Source: Brevibacterium linens ATCC 9172 (GTDB lineage: Bacteria > Actinomycetota > Actinomycetes > Actinomycetales > Brevibacteriaceae). Taken from it: a stretch of DNA of 57,814 nucleotides. The stretch spans positions 1 to 57,814 of the forward strand of contig NZ_FXYY01000021.1 in assembly GCF_900169165.1 (NCBI RefSeq), read 5' to 3'. The translations under genes and the position numbers were made by a program. The first letter of the stretch is position 1. The number at the start of each line of letters is the position of its first letter. The notes below the pieces were generated by a model. It was not told where the DNA came from, did no database searches, and worked only from the letters and a program-made list of their open reading frames with translations. Of this stretch, positions 20,635-29,375 are shown piece after piece.

Positions 20635-20665
20635 TTTCTCTGTCGGTGTTGCCTCGTTGTCGTGG

Positions 20666-21070
20666 TCAGCCGGCCATGAGGCTGGCCAGGCCGCCGACGA
20701 TGCCGAAGGAGATTCCGAGTGCCCATCCGAGGACGAGGAGTCCGAGGAAGACGAGGCCCAGGATGAAGCCCCACTTGCCCATCTCGTTGTCTCCGTACGC
20801 GGCTTCTCGTGAACGCTTGCGCGCCATGTGTCCGGTGATGATGCCGATGACGGGTCCGATGAAGTTGAATCCGAGGAAGGTCGACAGACTCGCCACGAGC
20901 GAGACGATGCCGAGCACCTTGCCCGGATCCTCCTCGGTGCGTTGAGCATTGGCCGTATACGGATTCGGGTAGGTCTGCGGTGCCTCGTACTGTCCGGTGG
21001 ACGGGTGGGGGTACTGTCCCGCGGAGGTCGGATCGAACTGATCGGGCGTCGGGCCGGGTGCTGCGTTCAT
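20666..21070 (-). CDS. DUF4190 membrane protein
   Basis: 134 aa: a Pro/Tyr/Gln-rich N-terminal tail (QYPHPSTGQYEAPQTYPNPY), then two membrane segments in a DUF4190 pattern (LGIVSLVASLSTFLGFNFIGPVIGIITGHMA and GFILGLVFLGLLVLGW). Start ATG 21068-21070 has an AGGAG ribosome-binding site; the longer frame to 21262 lies inside the neighbouring gene. Function unknown. Confidence 0.82.
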   Translation of the reverse strand: MNAAPGPTPDQFDPTSAGQYPHPSTGQYEAPQTYPNPYTANAQRTEEDPGKVLGIVSLVASLSTFLGFNFIGPVIGIITGHMARKRSREAAYGDNEMGKWGFILGLVFLGLLVLGWALGISFGIVGGLASLMAG

Positions 21071-21173
21071 GGTGCTGGTCTCCTCTGTATCGGCTGTTGG
21101 CACCAGCCTAGGAAGACCTCGCCGACCGCCGACAGGGACCAATCCCCCGACCTGGAGGGGGTTTTCCCGACAT

Positions 21174-21764
21174 TCAGTGCACGTCAACGAGCGCGTGGTC
21201 GTCTCGTCCCATGAGGTAGAGAAGCAGTTCGAGCGGTGCCCCGGTGATCGTCGTGGCCTCACCGCTGCCTTTCTTCCCCGCGGTGCGGGTACCGAAGCTC
21301 GGTGCTTCGATCGTCACGGGACCCTTCGCCTTCGCGGCAAACGGCAGCAACGCTACCTTCGTCTGCGCCCAGACGGTCACCGTCTCTGCCTTGGACAGCT
21401 GGCGCGGAATCCATTCGATCGCGGCCCGGCGGATGTCTTCATGGTGGACGAGGAACTCGGTCGTGTTCATCACCGTCTCCACACCCGGCAGGGCGCCCGG
21501 AGTCCACTTCGGAGGTGCGGCGACGAGTCCGAGCAGCCGGCTGAACGGCATCTGCGCGTACTCGTCCTCCTTGGCCCGCAGGCGGTCGGAGAACTTCGGC
21601 ATGAAGATGCCCGCGGCAGCGCGGGGATGACGTTCGCGGATGACGAGGTGGGTGGCAAGGTCCCTGACGTTCCATCCCTCGCACAGTGTGGGGGCGTCTT
21701 CACCCGCGCGGCGGGCGGAGTCGACGAGTCGCAGTCGTTCGGCGCGTGCCAAATTGTCTTTCAT
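21174..21764 (-). CDS. TIGR03085 family metal-binding protein (DinB/MDMPI-like)
   Basis: 196-aa four-helix protein of the DinB / mycothiol-dependent maleylpyruvate isomerase superfamily. It shows the hallmark CEGWNVRDLATHLVIRERHP, with His in the metal site, and the HHEDIRRA motif near residue 107. These proteins occur in mycothiol-producing actinobacteria; the substrate is unknown. It is followed by the DUF4190 gene on the same strand. Confidence 0.88.
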   Translation of the reverse strand: MKDNLARAERLRLVDSARRAGEDAPTLCEGWNVRDLATHLVIRERHPRAAAGIFMPKFSDRLRAKEDEYAQMPFSRLLGLVAAPPKWTPGALPGVETVMNTTEFLVHHEDIRRAAIEWIPRQLSKAETVTVWAQTKVALLPFAAKAKGPVTIEAPSFGTRTAGKKGSGEATTITGAPLELLLYLMGRDDHALVDVH

Positions 21765-21847
21765 ACCCGCCAGTCTTCCATCTCCGGCTTGGACTCGCCT
21801 GGACGCTTCGTCATCTCACCGCACGGTCGCTTCGCCGGCCTGTCACT

Positions 21848-22759
21848 TCACCGGCGGGCCCAGGTCGTGACGAAGTCGGCGACGCGGGAGATCGACCGGT
21901 AATCGGCGAGCTCGTCACCGCGGGTCGGCCCGTCGGTGACGATGACGACGGGTTTGCCCTCTTTTGCCGCCGTCCTGACGAATCGCAGACCGGACAGCAC
22001 CGCCAGAGAGGAACCGAGCACCACGATGCCGGCGGCCTCGTCAGCGATCCGATTGGCCTGTTGGACCGTGGCCGCGGGGACGGAATCACCGAAGTAGACG
22101 ACATCGGGTTTGAGCAGTCCGCCGCATTCGGGGCAGTCGGGGACGATGAAACCGGCGGTGTCCTCGAGTTCGACGTCGCCATCGGGTGCGGTTTCGACGT
22201 CGATCGGGTCGATGCCGACTTCCTCGGCGAAATCCGGGTTGAGCTCACTCAGTCTCCGCTGCACGAGATCACGGTCGAACAGGTGGCCGTTCTTCAGGCA
22301 GATCACCCGGTCGAGGCTGCCGTGGAGATCGATGACGGGACTCGGCGCCGGCGCTCCGGAATCGTTTCCGCGTTCGGCGGCGACCGCCTCGGCGGCGGAT
22401 TGGTGGAGGCCATCGACATTCTGGGTGATGATCCCGGCCACCGGCAGCTCGGCCAGGGCGAGGTGGGCCCGATTGGGTCGGGTGCCGCGCATCCGCGGCC
22501 AGCCCGTCCATGACCGCGCCCAGTACCTGGCGCGCTGATCGGGGTGGGAGAGGAAGGTCTGGATCGTCATCGGCTTCCGCGGCGGGGAATCGGGTCCGCG
22601 GTAGTCGGGGACGCCGGAGTCCGTGCTCATTCCCGCGCCTGTCAGCACCGCCCAGTCCGCATTCGCATGCTGCCTGGTGAGGACGTCGATGATCTCGGCA
22701 TCGGAGTGGCTGGCGTCCGGACGCACACGTCCGCGCAGGGGGTCGAAGATGACTGCCAT
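21848..22759 (-). CDS. Sir2-family NAD-dependent protein deacylase
   Basis: 303-aa sirtuin, class II (SIRT4-like) by overall pattern. NAD-binding motif GAGMSTDSGVPDYRG (41-55), TQNVDGLH (112-119) and catalytic His146 in DLHGS. The zinc module is incomplete: Cys154 is followed by LKNGH where the second Cys is expected; Cys209 and Cys212 form the second pair. Start taken at ATG 22757-22759 (MAVIFDPLRG), where similarity begins; the frame is open 12 codons further. Confidence 0.88.
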   Translation of the reverse strand: MAVIFDPLRGRVRPDASHSDAEIIDVLTRQHANADWAVLTGAGMSTDSGVPDYRGPDSPPRKPMTIQTFLSHPDQRARYWARSWTGWPRMRGTRPNRAHLALAELPVAGIITQNVDGLHQSAAEAVAAERGNDSGAPAPSPVIDLHGSLDRVICLKNGHLFDRDLVQRRLSELNPDFAEEVGIDPIDVETAPDGDVELEDTAGFIVPDCPECGGLLKPDVVYFGDSVPAATVQQANRIADEAAGIVVLGSSLAVLSGLRFVRTAAKEGKPVVIVTDGPTRGDELADYRSISRVADFVTTWARR

Positions 22760-22817
22760 GGCTCCACTGTAGACATGAGGGCTGACGGAAGGCACCGGGC
22801 GGGGCTAGGGTGGGGCC

Positions 22818-23267
22818 ATGGTCAACGTTCTGCTCGTTCATCATTCCCCGTCCGCTGCGACGGTACGGATCGCCGAGGCGGCCGAATCCGGACTGCGCAT
22901 GCCCGAGCTCGGCGACATCGACGTCACGGTCCGCCCGGCGCTGGAGGCGAGCGTCGAGGATGTGCTCGCCGCCGACGCCTATGTGCTGGGCACGACCGCG
23001 AACTTCGGCTATATCTCCGGTGCCCTCAAGCACTTCTTCGACACCACCTATGACGCGGTGCGCGAGCCGACCGCCGGCAGGCCGTTCTCCTATTGGATCC
23101 ACGGCGGCTATGACACGACCGGGGCCGAGACCGCGATGAAGCAGATCACGACCGGCCTGGACTGGAAGCTCGCTTTCGATCCCCTAATCGTCACCGGCGA
23201 GGTCACGGACGAGCATCTCGAAAGGGCCACGGAGTTAGCCGCCACAGTCGCAGTCTCCACCCCCTAA
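22818..23267 (+). CDS. Flavodoxin-fold NAD(P)H oxidoreductase-like protein
   Basis: 149 aa, flavodoxin fold: LLVHHSPSAATVRIAEAAESG (phosphate loop region), LGTTANFGYISGALKHFFDTTY (flavin-site loop) and SYWIHGGYDTTGAE. Such proteins are annotated as flavodoxin-family or NADPH-dependent FMN reductases; the partner is unknown. Its stop codon abuts the 62-nt palindrome at 23268. Confidence 0.85.
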   Translation: MVNVLLVHHSPSAATVRIAEAAESGLRMPELGDIDVTVRPALEASVEDVLAADAYVLGTTANFGYISGALKHFFDTTYDAVREPTAGRPFSYWIHGGYDTTGAETAMKQITTGLDWKLAFDPLIVTGEVTDEHLERATELAATVAVSTP

Positions 23268-23329
23268 TTGCTACCTGACGGCGGCCCAGCAACCTCGCGC
23301 GAGGTTGCTGGGCCGCCGTCAGGTAGCAA
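23268..23329. repeat. 62-nt dispersed palindrome, copy 2
   Basis: Arms 23268-23298 and 23299-23329 are exact reverse complements with no loop. It differs from the copy at 3638-3699 by one base. It starts on the first base after the flavodoxin-like gene's stop and probably terminates it. Confidence 0.92.
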
Positions 23330-23351
23330 CGGGGAAGTTTGCGGTGAAAGT

Positions 23352-23396
23352 ACTTTCCAATATGGAAAGTAGTTGGTACTGTGGAATTACTTCCAC
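23352..23396. promoter_or_regulatory. Two palindromes upstream of the membrane protein/winged-HTH pair
   Basis: ACTTTCCA-ATA-TGGAAAGT (23352-23370) and GTGGAA-TTAC-TTCCAC (23381-23396) lie 29-73 bp upstream of the next ATG. They are candidate operators for the winged-HTH protein encoded two genes down. Confidence 0.55.
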
Positions 23397-23424
23397 AGAG
23401 CAACCCCCAATCAGAGGAACCGAC

Positions 23425-23847
23425 ATGAACGCCGACCCCACCCCACACCAGGCTGCAGATCTTCTCAACCAGGTCGAAGCGAACCAGTCCCAGGCGCGCA
23501 GCGGCGATGCGTGGCCGCTGGTCACACTGCTCTTCGTCCTCTCTGCCGGGCTCTCCGTCGGACTCATGGCCATCGGCATCATCGACGACAACACCACCCA
23601 GCTGATCATCGCCGGAGCCGGACTGAGCTGGATCATTCCCGCCCTGGTCGTCTACCTCGCCAAGGCCCTGTCCTGGAGCCGCCGCTCCACGGCCCTGCTG
23701 CTGACATGGCTGGGCGTCATCATCGTCGCCTTCATCGCCGGCGTCATGGCCGATTCGTTCGCAGCCAGCGGTCCGATCCCGTTCATCGCCGCAGGACTGC
23801 TGTGGGTCGCCGCCCCGGTCTTCTCCCTGCTGGCCCTGCGCCGCTGA
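23425..23847 (+). CDS. Four-span membrane protein of unknown function
   Basis: 140 aa with four hydrophobic segments (about residues 28-52, 58-82, 88-108 and 115-138). Ribosome-binding site AGAGGA precedes ATG 23425. Co-transcribed with the winged-HTH gene 13 bp downstream, a pairing often seen for small exporter-like proteins and their regulator. I do not recognise the family. Confidence 0.8.
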   Translation: MNADPTPHQAADLLNQVEANQSQARSGDAWPLVTLLFVLSAGLSVGLMAIGIIDDNTTQLIIAGAGLSWIIPALVVYLAKALSWSRRSTALLLTWLGVIIVAFIAGVMADSFAASGPIPFIAAGLLWVAAPVFSLLALRR

Positions 23848-23860
23848 GGAGGGACCGACG

Positions 23861-24223
23861 ATGACTGCGAAACAGAACTCCGCAACCGAACCAGAGGACG
23901 CGTACACCGAAGACGAAACGATCCCCCACCTCGGCGACTCTCTGACCCGCCTCGAACCGGAGCTCAACAACCCCACGCGGCTCGGCATCGTCTCGAGCCT
24001 GAAGAACCGGGACAGAGCCGAGTTCAAACTGCTGCGCGACAGTCTCGGCGTCTCCGATTCCGTGCTCTCCCGGCACATCACCGCACTCGAGAAGGCCGGA
24101 ATGGTCGAGGTGAAGAAAGGGTACGTGGGCAAACGCCCGCGCACCTGGGTCTCGATCAGCAAAAACGGGAGCAGACGACTCGAGGCGCACATCCAAGCAC
24201 TGCGGGAACTGGCCGGAGCATAG
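23861..24223 (+). CDS. Winged-helix transcriptional regulator (MarR-like, HTH_34)
   Basis: 120 aa. The DNA-binding domain spans residues 35-105: NPTRLGIVSSLKNRDRAEFKLLRDSLGVSDSVLSRHITALEKAGMVEVKKGYVGKRPRTWVSISKNG, which is a typical winged helix with the wing at KGYVGKRPRTW. Very strong ribosome-binding site GAGGAGGG. Likely regulates its own operon through the palindromes at 23352-23396 (inferred). Confidence 0.88.
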   Translation: MTAKQNSATEPEDAYTEDETIPHLGDSLTRLEPELNNPTRLGIVSSLKNRDRAEFKLLRDSLGVSDSVLSRHITALEKAGMVEVKKGYVGKRPRTWVSISKNGSRRLEAHIQALRELAGA

Positions 24224-24278
24224 CCCTGGAAATCACTATTCCCCCTGGTGAGAAGATCGGCTAGGGTGAGGGAAACCG

Positions 24279-25700
24279 ATGCTGGGAGGCATGATGACCA
24301 CACCGACGAGCACCGAGATCCCGTTCCTCGAACTCCACGAAGTCTCAACACTCATTCGGACCAGGCAGCTGACCTCGCGCGAGGTCACCGAAGCGATGCT
24401 CGAACGCATCGCCGACCTCGAACCCCGGCTCCAGGCCTTCGCCACGGTCATGACTGAATCCGCCCTCGCCGAGGCCGACCGCGCCGATGCGCTCCTGTCC
24501 CGCGGGAACTGGCTCGGCGATCTGCACGGTGTCCCCGTGGCGGTGAAGGATCTTGCGAACACCCACGACGCACCGACCGGTGCAGGTACCACGATCCATG
24601 CCGACTTCCGACCAGATTACGATGCCACCGTCGTCGCTCGACTGCGAACCGCCGGAGCCGTCATCCTCGGCAAACTGCGTCTGACCGAGGGGGCGTTCGC
24701 CGGTCACCATCCCGACCTGCCGACCCCGGTCAACCCGTGGGATGCCGACGCCTGGTCAGGGGTGTCCTCCTCGGGGTCCGGTGTGGCCACTGCAGCCGGT
24801 CTCTGCTTCGCCGCTCTCGGCTCGGACACCGGCGGATCGATCCGCCTTCCGTCCTCGGCCAATGGCGTCACTGGGCTCAAGCCGACCTGGGGCCGGGTCT
24901 CCCGCCACGGCATCTTCGCACTCGCCCCCAGCCTCGATCACATCGGGCCGATGACCCGCAGCTCCCGTGATGCCGCGATCGTGCTACGGGCCATCGCCGG
25001 TCACGATCCGGCCGATCCCACCTCGTCGCTCGAACCGGTACCGGACTACCCGCAGACGTTGCGCGTCGACCGCGCCCCGGTCGTCGGTTTCGACCGCAAG
25101 CTGGCCGAAGAGCACTTCGACGCCGCGACGAATGCGATGCTCGAGGACACCATCGAAACGGTGACCGACCTGGGCTGGCGGGTGCTCGAGGTCGAGACTC
25201 CCGGATTTGAGGCCGCGGCCAAGGAATGGACTGCTCTGTGCGCGGTCGAGACCGCCGGTGTCCACTCGGAGACGTACACGGCCCGGGCGGACGAATACGG
25301 TCCCGACCTGTCCGGTCTCATCGAGATCGGGCGCGGACTCTCCGCCATCGACTACCACCGGCTGCTCGAATCGCGGAGAGACTTCACCGGCCGAATGCGC
25401 ACCCTCATGGCCGATATCGATCTGCTCCTGCTGCCGGGAATCGGCGTCGGCTCACCGACGATCGCGCAGATGGCGAACCTGGGTTCCGACCAGAAGCTGT
25501 TCGCCGCGGTCACCGTGCCGACGGCACCGATCGACAACTGCGGAATGCCGTCGATCACTCCGCCCGCAGGGTTCACCGAACGGGGCACTCCCCTGGCAGC
25601 CCAGTTCGTCGGCGGTGACTTCCAGGAGGCGCACGTTCTGGCCGCCGGTCACGCCTTCCAGCAGGTCACGGACTTCCACACCCGCCACCCCGAGTTGTAG
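24279..25700 (+). CDS. Amidase (amidase-signature family)
   Basis: 473-aa amidase-signature enzyme hydrolysing an amide, substrate unknown. The catalytic triad is visible: Lys in GVPVAVKDLA, cis-Ser in SGVSSSGSGVATAAG and nucleophile Ser in GSDTGGSIRLPSS. The length is typical. Three in-frame ATGs are possible (24279, 24291, 24294); 24279 has GAGGG 6 nt upstream. Convergent with the next gene, 15 bp apart. Confidence 0.93.
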   Translation: MLGGMMTTPTSTEIPFLELHEVSTLIRTRQLTSREVTEAMLERIADLEPRLQAFATVMTESALAEADRADALLSRGNWLGDLHGVPVAVKDLANTHDAPTGAGTTIHADFRPDYDATVVARLRTAGAVILGKLRLTEGAFAGHHPDLPTPVNPWDADAWSGVSSSGSGVATAAGLCFAALGSDTGGSIRLPSSANGVTGLKPTWGRVSRHGIFALAPSLDHIGPMTRSSRDAAIVLRAIAGHDPADPTSSLEPVPDYPQTLRVDRAPVVGFDRKLAEEHFDAATNAMLEDTIETVTDLGWRVLEVETPGFEAAAKEWTALCAVETAGVHSETYTARADEYGPDLSGLIEIGRGLSAIDYHRLLESRRDFTGRMRTLMADIDLLLLPGIGVGSPTIAQMANLGSDQKLFAAVTVPTAPIDNCGMPSITPPAGFTERGTPLAAQFVGGDFQEAHVLAAGHAFQQVTDFHTRHPEL

Positions 25701-25715
25701 ACGCAGCACCGCAGC

Positions 25716-26381
25716 TCACTTCGCCGCGCTGCGGGCCACCATCTCCGTGATCCAGGTCGGGGCGAAGGGTGAGGTGCAGCCGGGCGAAGTCGGGTAGTCG
25801 CGGAGCACGCCGAGGCGCTCTCCGATGTCGATGGCCCGGTTCCGCAGGTCCGGGTTCTCGATGCCGATATAGGACAGCGTCTCGTTCATCGCCCACTGCA
25901 GACGTTCGGGTGCCTGCGCCATCTCCGCTTCGATTGTGTCCAACAGTCCGGACAGTTCGAGGCCATCGGGTTTCCGGTTCACCCGCTCGCTCGTCAATGC
26001 CCATCCGGCGGAGGCAACCACCGGGTCCGGATCGTCCATCCAGTCCCGGCGCAGCGCCTCGGCGTGGGGCGACTTCTTGACGATGTAATTGACCAGCCAC
26101 CCGTGGACCTTCGGGACTCGGGAGTCACGCAGCATCTCATCGAGCTGTGCTTGACTCCAGGCCTTCGGGCGCATGATGAGAATTGCGACGAGGCGGGCCG
26201 CGGTGTCTCCCGTCGCCCAGCGTCCAGCGGCGAGGTCATCCTTCTTCTTCAGGTCTTTCGCCACGGCCCGCAGCTTCGTGAGGTTGACCGCGTGGTCGTC
26301 GCCGTGGCGGGCGTTGACGGCACGGATCTTCTCATCCTCGAGCGAGGCCAGAGTGGCGAGCACTTCGGTGCTGGTGGTCAT
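25716..26381 (-). CDS. DNA alkylation repair protein (AlkD-like)
   Basis: 221 aa, all-helical HEAT-like repeats resembling AlkD / DNA alkylation repair proteins (NLTKLRAVAKDLKKKDDLAAGRWATGDTAARLVAILIM... and WALTSERV). Enzymatic activity is not provable here. Start at ATG 26379-26381 with GAGAGGA; the longer frame overlaps the FUSC gene. Confidence 0.8.
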   Translation of the reverse strand: MTTSTEVLATLASLEDEKIRAVNARHGDDHAVNLTKLRAVAKDLKKKDDLAAGRWATGDTAARLVAILIMRPKAWSQAQLDEMLRDSRVPKVHGWLVNYIVKKSPHAEALRRDWMDDPDPVVASAGWALTSERVNRKPDGLELSGLLDTIEAEMAQAPERLQWAMNETLSYIGIENPDLRNRAIDIGERLGVLRDYPTSPGCTSPFAPTWITEMVARSAAK

Positions 26382-26394
26382 GGTGTCCTCTCGA

Positions 26395-27465
26395 TCAGTC
26401 GTCAGCATCAACATGAGGTGAGGCATCGAGTTCGGTGTGTGTCTTCTTCGCATTGCTGAAGCCGACGATGACGACGATCATGCCGACGGCGGCACCGATG
26501 ACGGTTTCGATGGCGCGGGAGGCCAGCAGCTCCGGAACCTGGTGCGGGGCGCCGATCTGAGTCATGAGCAGGGCCAGCGGTGTGATGAAGAGCAGCGCCA
26601 CCGAATAGTTGCGCAGCACGTAGATCTCGGCGAGGAACTGCAGCAGGATCACCCACACGACCAACTGCCACGCCTCGGTGGGGAACGACAGCAGGAACGC
26701 GGTGACGATCACGCCCAGCAGGGTTCCGACCACACGCTGGACGCCGCGCTTGAGACGGGCCGAGCGGCCGGGCGGCGTGATCGGGGCGACCGCCGCGACC
26801 ATCGCCCAATAGCTGTGGGACAGAAGCGGCAGCACATCGATGAGCAGGGTGCCCAGAACTCCGGCGATGAACGGGGCGATCGTGAATCGGGCGGCATGGG
26901 CTACCAGATCAGCCTTGCCCACCGGCGACAGCCCCACCCGAACATAGGTCTCCTTCTCCGGAGGCATGCGTTCCCCGGCTAAGTGGGCAAGCGCTCCGAG
27001 ACCGATGCACACCAGCGCCGAGGCGGCCGCCACACCCATTGCCACCGGCACCGATGCGCCGCTCGGAATGGATCCGACGGCTCCGGTGGCGAAGATGAAG
27101 AAGATCGACCCGCCGGGTTTGAGCCGGAAGCGCAGGGCGATGGCCGCACCCGCGCCAGACACGAGCGAAGTGATGACGACGAGCACCCACACCGAGGCTC
27201 CGAGGCTGCTGAGCAGGGCCCCGATGCCCACGCAGACGACGAGGACGGCGGCCGCGATCGACTGGCGTCTGGTCCGCGATCGTGGGGATTCGAAGCGCGC
27301 GTAGATGCCGGTGAATGCGCCGAAGGCGGCATAGACGGCGAGGTCGAGGCGGTCGATTCCGAGCAACACGAGGAGCGGGATGGCGACTCCCAGGGCGATG
27401 CGGGACGCGGGGATATGGTCGCGTTCGCCCGGTGGGATGCGGAAGAACTCCTGCAGGTGGCTCAA
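26395..27465 (-). CDS. FUSC-family membrane protein (aromatic-acid-exporter-like)
   Basis: 356-aa membrane protein with two blocks of about six segments. The central cytosolic stretch is short, as in single FUSC proteins. Motif-like segments are AAFGAFTGIYARFESPRSR and ITPPGRSARLKRGVQRVVGTLLG. The likely role is efflux of an organic acid or similar compound; the substrate is unknown. The start is TTG 27463-27465. The AlkD-like gene follows 13 bp downstream. Confidence 0.85.
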   Translation of the reverse strand: MSHLQEFFRIPPGERDHIPASRIALGVAIPLLVLLGIDRLDLAVYAAFGAFTGIYARFESPRSRTRRQSIAAAVLVVCVGIGALLSSLGASVWVLVVITSLVSGAGAAIALRFRLKPGGSIFFIFATGAVGSIPSGASVPVAMGVAAASALVCIGLGALAHLAGERMPPEKETYVRVGLSPVGKADLVAHAARFTIAPFIAGVLGTLLIDVLPLLSHSYWAMVAAVAPITPPGRSARLKRGVQRVVGTLLGVIVTAFLLSFPTEAWQLVVWVILLQFLAEIYVLRNYSVALLFITPLALLMTQIGAPHQVPELLASRAIETVIGAAVGMIVVIVGFSNAKKTHTELDASPHVDADD

Positions 27466-27646
27466 ACGGGTTCGGCCTCTTTCGGCATCGGGAACGGACC
27501 CCGGTGACGGGATCGCTGAGATGGGATGATGAGCCGACGGCTCCCTTCGATCGTAGTCCGCCGCAGCTGCACTTCGATGTCATCTGCCGACAGGAGTGAT
27601 CAACCTCGCTCGCCGAGGCGGCCGACCGAGACCGTGAACACCACCG

Positions 27647-28861
27647 TCACCGTCGACGAGGCCGAATGCGGTCATCCTGTCCCGACCGAACGCGTGCCGC
27701 CTGCCGGTTGAGATGGTCACGTTCGGCGAGGCTGCCGGCGCGTTCGGCGGCCCGAGCGTAGAGGTCGGCGGCCGCCTGCGGCTCTCCTGCCCGTTCGCGC
27801 AGGTGCGCTTCGACGGCGAAGTAGCGCGGCAGGCTCTCGTCCAGGCCCCGCAGTTCGGTCAGGCCCGCCGCCGGCCCGTCGGCCTCCCCGACGGCCACGG
27901 CCCGGTTGAGTCGCACGATCGGTGTATCGCGCAGGGACAGCAGTTCGTCGTACCACTGAACGATCTGCACCCAGTCGGTGTCCTCGACGTTCTGCGCATC
28001 GGCGTGGAGAGCCGCGATGGCAGCCTGCGCCTGATATTGGCCGAGTTCGTCCCGGGCAAGCGCCGCCTGCAGGAGATCAATGCCCTCGACGATGAGCCGT
28101 CGATCCCACAGGGTGCGGTCCTGATCGGCCAGGGCGATGAGTCGGCCGTCCGGGCCGAATCGGGCGTCGCGGCGGGCGTGGTGGAGGAGCATGAGGGCGA
28201 GCAGTCCGTCCACCTCAGCGGAGTCGATCATCGACGTAAGCGTGCGCGTCAGGCGGATCGCCTCGGCGACGAGGTCGACGTCTCCCGAGTGACCTTCGTT
28301 GAACACGAGGTAGAGGGTGGTGAGCACCGAGGACAGGTCACCGGGTCGGTTGAGCCGCGCCCCTGCGATCGTGGCCTTGGCGCGGCTGATGCGCTGGGCC
28401 ATCGTCGGCTCGGGCACCATATAGGCTGCGGCGATCTGCTTCGTCGTCAGTCCACCCACCGCCCGCAGGGTCAGGGCCACCGCCGAGGCGGGGCTGAGGT
28501 CGGGATGGGCGCAGAGGATGTAGAGGTCGAGGGTGTCATCGGCGTTCGGGACGCCGTCGGTCCCGGGTTCGGACGAGGTTCCGGGTGCGGCGAGGGTGGC
28601 GGCCATGACCCGTTCCTCGCGTTTTATCCGCGATCCTTCGGATCGCACGGTGTCGAGGAACTTCCGCCATGCCACCGTCACGAGCCAGCCGCGTCGGTCA
28701 CGGGGCGGGTCGGTAGGCCACGATCGCAGTGCTTCGATGAGCGCGTCCTGAACGGCATCCTCGGCGGTCGGGAAGTCTGCTCCACGGCTGACGAGGATGC
28801 CGATCACGGCGGGGACGAGCTCACGCAGCTCCGCCTCGGCGAGGGGATCCGGATCGATCAT
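27647..28861 (-). CDS. ECF42-type RNA polymerase sigma factor with C-terminal TPR-like extension
   Basis: 404 aa. Sigma region 2 (AEDAVQDALIEALRSWPTDPPRDRRGWLVTVAWRKFLDTVRSE) and region 4 (LTLRAVGGLTTKQIAAAYMVPEPTMAQRISRAKA) are followed by about 200 residues of helical repeats (DUF6596-like) that distinguish ECF42. There is no anti-sigma gene next to it. Instead a DGPF/YCII gene precedes it, the known ECF42 partner. Start ATG 28859-28861, 24 bp after the partner's stop, so they form one operon. Confidence 0.9.
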   Translation of the reverse strand: MIDPDPLAEAELRELVPAVIGILVSRGADFPTAEDAVQDALIEALRSWPTDPPRDRRGWLVTVAWRKFLDTVRSEGSRIKREERVMAATLAAPGTSSEPGTDGVPNADDTLDLYILCAHPDLSPASAVALTLRAVGGLTTKQIAAAYMVPEPTMAQRISRAKATIAGARLNRPGDLSSVLTTLYLVFNEGHSGDVDLVAEAIRLTRTLTSMIDSAEVDGLLALMLLHHARRDARFGPDGRLIALADQDRTLWDRRLIVEGIDLLQAALARDELGQYQAQAAIAALHADAQNVEDTDWVQIVQWYDELLSLRDTPIVRLNRAVAVGEADGPAAGLTELRGLDESLPRYFAVEAHLRERAGEPQAAADLYARAAERAGSLAERDHLNRQAARVRSGQDDRIRPRRR

Positions 28862-28885
28862 CGCGGACTCCGTTCGCGTCCCTGC

Positions 28886-29293
28886 TCACTCGTCCACGCT
28901 GGGTGCGTGGTCGAGGAAGGGGCGCAGTTCGAGCCATTCGTTGATCGGCTCCCCGCCCTTGCCCGGGGCGGCCGACAGCTCGCCGGCGAGTTCGAGGGCG
29001 CGGTCGTAGCTGTCGACGTCGATGGCCATCCAGCCGGCGATGAGGTCCTTCGACTCGGGGAAGGGGCCGTCGGTGACCGGAGGCTCGCCCGGTCCGCCGG
29101 ACTGGACGAAGGTGCCCTCGGGCGAGAGCGCCTGGGAGTCGACGAATTCGCCGGATTCCTTGAGCTTGTCGGCGAAGGCGTTCATGTACGCCACATGCGC
29201 GTCGACCTCCTCGGGACTCCACTGATCCATCGGGGTGTAATCCAAATACTGCTCCGGCATCCGATAGTGCTTGAGCATGAGGTACTTGGCCAT
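28886..29293 (-). CDS. DGPF/YCII-domain protein, partner of the ECF42 sigma factor
   Basis: 135 aa, YCII-related fold with the signature VTDGPFPESKDLIAGWMAIDVDSYDRALELA. DGPF proteins are genetically linked to ECF42 sigma factors and are their main targets in Streptomyces venezuelae (recalled literature). Start at ATG 29291-29293, with AAGGAG in its leader. The promoter-like site at 29349-29375 fits autoregulation by the sigma factor. Confidence 0.9.
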   Translation of the reverse strand: MAKYLMLKHYRMPEQYLDYTPMDQWSPEEVDAHVAYMNAFADKLKESGEFVDSQALSPEGTFVQSGGPGEPPVTDGPFPESKDLIAGWMAIDVDSYDRALELAGELSAAPGKGGEPINEWLELRPFLDHAPSVDE

Positions 29294-29348
29294 GATGGTC
29301 TCCTTGTCTCGTGCCGCTCGCACGGGTTGTGCTCGCTGACATGTCTGG

Positions 29349-29375
29349 GACGCAGCCGGACAGGTGTTCTCGACA
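29349..29375 (-). promoter_or_regulatory. ECF42-like promoter
   Basis: On the minus strand TGTCGA (29375-29370), 17 nt spacer, CGTC (29352-29349), 56 bp upstream of the DGPF gene. This matches the ECF42 promoter consensus as I recall it (TGTCGA in the -35, CG[A/T]C in the -10). Confidence 0.65.
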
